From positions 1 through 6,920 of the forward strand of contig MFRJ01000049.1 of the NCBI GenBank assembly GCA_001784535.1: DNA of 6,920 nucleotides, written 5' to 3'. Shown here one piece after another: positions 5,448 through 6,920 of the stretch. Made by a program: the position numbers and the translations under genes. The stretch comes from Candidatus Melainabacteria bacterium GWA2_34_9. Lineage in GTDB: Bacteria > Cyanobacteriota > Vampirovibrionia > Gastranaerophilales > UBA9971. A model generated the notes under the pieces. The model had not been told where the DNA came from and ran no database searches. It saw only the letters and a list, made by a program, of their open reading frames with translations. Numbering within the stretch: the stretch's first letter is position 1; every line of letters starts with the position of its first letter.

Positions 5448-6920
5448 ATCTCGGAATATCAGGCAGAATTGCAAAAGCATTTATACAGTCAAAACTTACC
5501 CCGCTTATAATTTTAGCGTCAATAATCCTTGGAATATTTGCTGTTGTTGTTACTCCAAGAGAAGAAGAACCACAAATTATCGTTCCTATGGCAGATGTAT
5601 TTGTACAAGCTCCAGGGATGTCTGCTCATGAAGTTGAAGCTCGTGTTACAAGACCCATGGAAAAGCTTCTGTGGGAAATAAAGGGCGTTGAATATGTTTA
5701 TTCTATCGTCAAGCCTGGCATGAACTTAACTATAGTAAGGTTTTATGTAGGACAAAATCAGGAAAACAGCATAGTCAAGCTTTATAACAAATTAATGTCA
5801 AATTATGACAAGATTCCGCAAGGAGTTTCGCAGCCTCTGGTTAAAGTTCGCTCAATTGATGACGTTCCGATTCTTTCTTTGACTTTATCAAGTACTGATA
5901 AAAATTACTCGGGCTATGAATTAAGAAGAATAGCAGCGGAAGTTGGTGATGAACTCAAGAAAGGAAACGATGTTTCTGAAATCAATATAATCGGCGGACA
6001 AAAAAGGCAAGTAAAAGTAACTTTTAACCCTGTAAAACTTAAAGGCTATAACTTAAGCCCGTTTCAAATTACCCAAGCTATTCAGAAATCAAATTTCATT
6101 ACAGATTCAGGGAAATTCCCTTCCAGTAATAGCGAATTTACTGTTCAAACAGGCGGATTTTTAAATAATTCTGATGAAGTAGGCAATCTTGTCGTAAATA
6201 CTTCTAACGGTGCGCCTGTTTATCTTAAAGATATTGCAAATATTCAGGACACAGCAGAAGAGCCCTCTAATTACGTTTTTAATTGGGACAAAAATAGCGG
6301 AAACACTGAAGCTGTAACTATATCTTTATCAAAGAAAAAAGGAGCAAATGCAACAGTTATAACTGAAGATGCCCTTAAAAAAGTTGAAGCTTTAAAAGGC
6401 GAGCTTATTCCTCACGATATAAAGATTACAGTGACCAGAAATTATGGAGAAACGGCAAAAGACAAGTCCGATGAGCTTCTTAATCATATGATGATTGCTA
6501 CTATTTCTGTAATTATCCTTATTGCTCTTGCTCTCGGCAAAAGAGAAGCTATTGTTGTAGCAGTTGCAGTCCCTGTAACACTAGCCTTGACTTTATTAAT
6601 AAGTTATTTGTTTGGATATACCTTAAACAGAGTAACACTCTTCGCCCTTATCTTTTCGATAGGGATTCTGGTAGATGATGCGATAGTAGTTGTAGAAAAT
6701 ATTCACAGGCATTTTAAAATCGAAGGTGCCAGCCTGGAAACTGCGATAAAAGCAGTAGACGAGGTTGGAAATCCGACTATTCTTGCAACTTTTACTGTTG
6801 TTGCTTCACTTTTACCGATGGCTTTTGTATCTGGTCTTATGGGACCTTATATGCGTCCGATTCCTGTTGGGGCTTCCGCTGCAATGATATTTTCACTTCT
6901 TGTAGCTTTTATAGTCAGCC
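5444..6920 (+). CDS. RND efflux pump inner-membrane subunit, N-terminal half (3' end outside window)
   Basis: 492 codons are visible of what is normally a protein of 1000 or more residues; the frame is open to the window edge. RND pumps use proton entry to drive substrates from the membrane or periplasm into the outer-membrane channel. TM1 is at about 19-36, followed by TPREEEPQI and a first large periplasmic loop (about 40-340) with the family segments PMEKLLWEIKGVEYVYS (71-87) and RSIDDVPILSLTL (136-148). A helix bundle starts at about 345. TM4 carries ILVDDAIVVVEN, with Asp411 and Asp412 matching the proton-relay aspartate pair (Asp407/Asp408) of AcrB. GNPTILATFTVVASLLPMAF (442-461) is a usual TM5 region. 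The sequence resembles the multidrug-like (HAE1-type) subgroup rather than CusA-like metal pumps, and the visible half contains no cysteine. The substrate is unknown. The ATGA overlap with the adaptor gene shows they work together. Confidence 0.93.
   Translation, partial: MNLGISGRIAKAFIQSKLTPLIILASIILGIFAVVVTPREEEPQIIVPMADVFVQAPGMSAHEVEARVTRPMEKLLWEIKGVEYVYSIVKPGMNLTIVRFYVGQNQENSIVKLYNKLMSNYDKIPQGVSQPLVKVRSIDDVPILSLTLSSTDKNYSGYELRRIAAEVGDELKKGNDVSEINIIGGQKRQVKVTFNPVKLKGYNLSPFQITQAIQKSNFITDSGKFPSSNSEFTVQTGGFLNNSDEVGNLVVNTSNGAPVYLKDIANIQDTAEEPSNYVFNWDKNSGNTEAVTISLSKKKGANATVITEDALKKVEALKGELIPHDIKITVTRNYGETAKDKSDELLNHMMIATISVIILIALALGKREAIVVAVAVPVTLALTLLISYLFGYTLNRVTLFALIFSIGILVDDAIVVVENIHRHFKIEGASLETAIKAVDEVGNPTILATFTVVASLLPMAFVSGLMGPYMRPIPVGASAAMIFSLLVAFIVS

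Noticed and set aside
5413..5631. Open frame across the adaptor/RND junction
   Set aside because: It lies in another frame over the clear end of the adaptor and the start of the RND subunit; its product looks like out-of-frame translation.
1..6920. CRISPR arrays, tRNA/rRNA genes, insertion sequences, attachment sites
   Set aside because: No spaced direct repeats, no tRNA- or rRNA-like sequence, no transposase fragments and no flanking terminal repeats were seen; the window is almost fully coding, with the largest gap at 2175-2361.

Overview
The window comes from an AT-rich, diderm (Gram-negative-type) bacterium: it encodes a TolC-type outer-membrane channel, a lipoprotein periplasmic adaptor and an RND inner-membrane pump. 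There is no rRNA or other taxonomic marker here, so I do not name a lineage. Anaerobic or metal-reducing lineages, or deep-branching diderms, would be compatible, but this is inference. All genes lie on the + strand, are tightly packed and fall into two transcription units.

Unit 1 (2-2237) is the 3' part of an arsenic-resistance operon. It opens with the C-terminal piece of the ArsA arsenite-efflux ATPase (cut by the window edge). Next is an unusual ArsD: a full arsenite metallochaperone domain with the Cys12/Cys13/Cys18 triad, fused through a Cys motif and one transmembrane helix to a thioredoxin-like domain that ends in a second copy of the same Cys motif. The third gene is a small CcdA/DsbD-type six-helix membrane protein with cysteines in the expected intramembrane places (CC in TM1, PC in TM4). 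A perfect 42-bp palindrome then closes the unit. No arsenite permease (ArsB/Acr3) is visible; it would have to lie upstream or elsewhere.

Unit 2 (about 2290 to beyond 6920) starts with a short AT-rich intergenic region carrying a 28-bp imperfect palindrome just ahead of the first gene, a candidate ArsR operator. The genes are a classical thioredoxin (WCGPC), a small ArsR-family repressor with atypical cysteine placement, a TolC-family outer-membrane factor, a lipoprotein adaptor and the N-terminal half of an RND pump. The adaptor and RND genes overlap by ATGA.

Taken together, unit 1 looks like arsenite capture and ATP-driven export combined with a membrane thiol/disulfide (or thiol-bound metalloid) relay, and unit 2 like a repressor-controlled thioredoxin plus a tripartite envelope pump. 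The most unusual element is the ArsD-TM-thioredoxin-like fusion, with near-identical Cys motifs predicted on opposite sides of the membrane, next to a CcdA-like protein. It suggests a trans-membrane arsenic/thiol hand-off device, which is a hypothesis.
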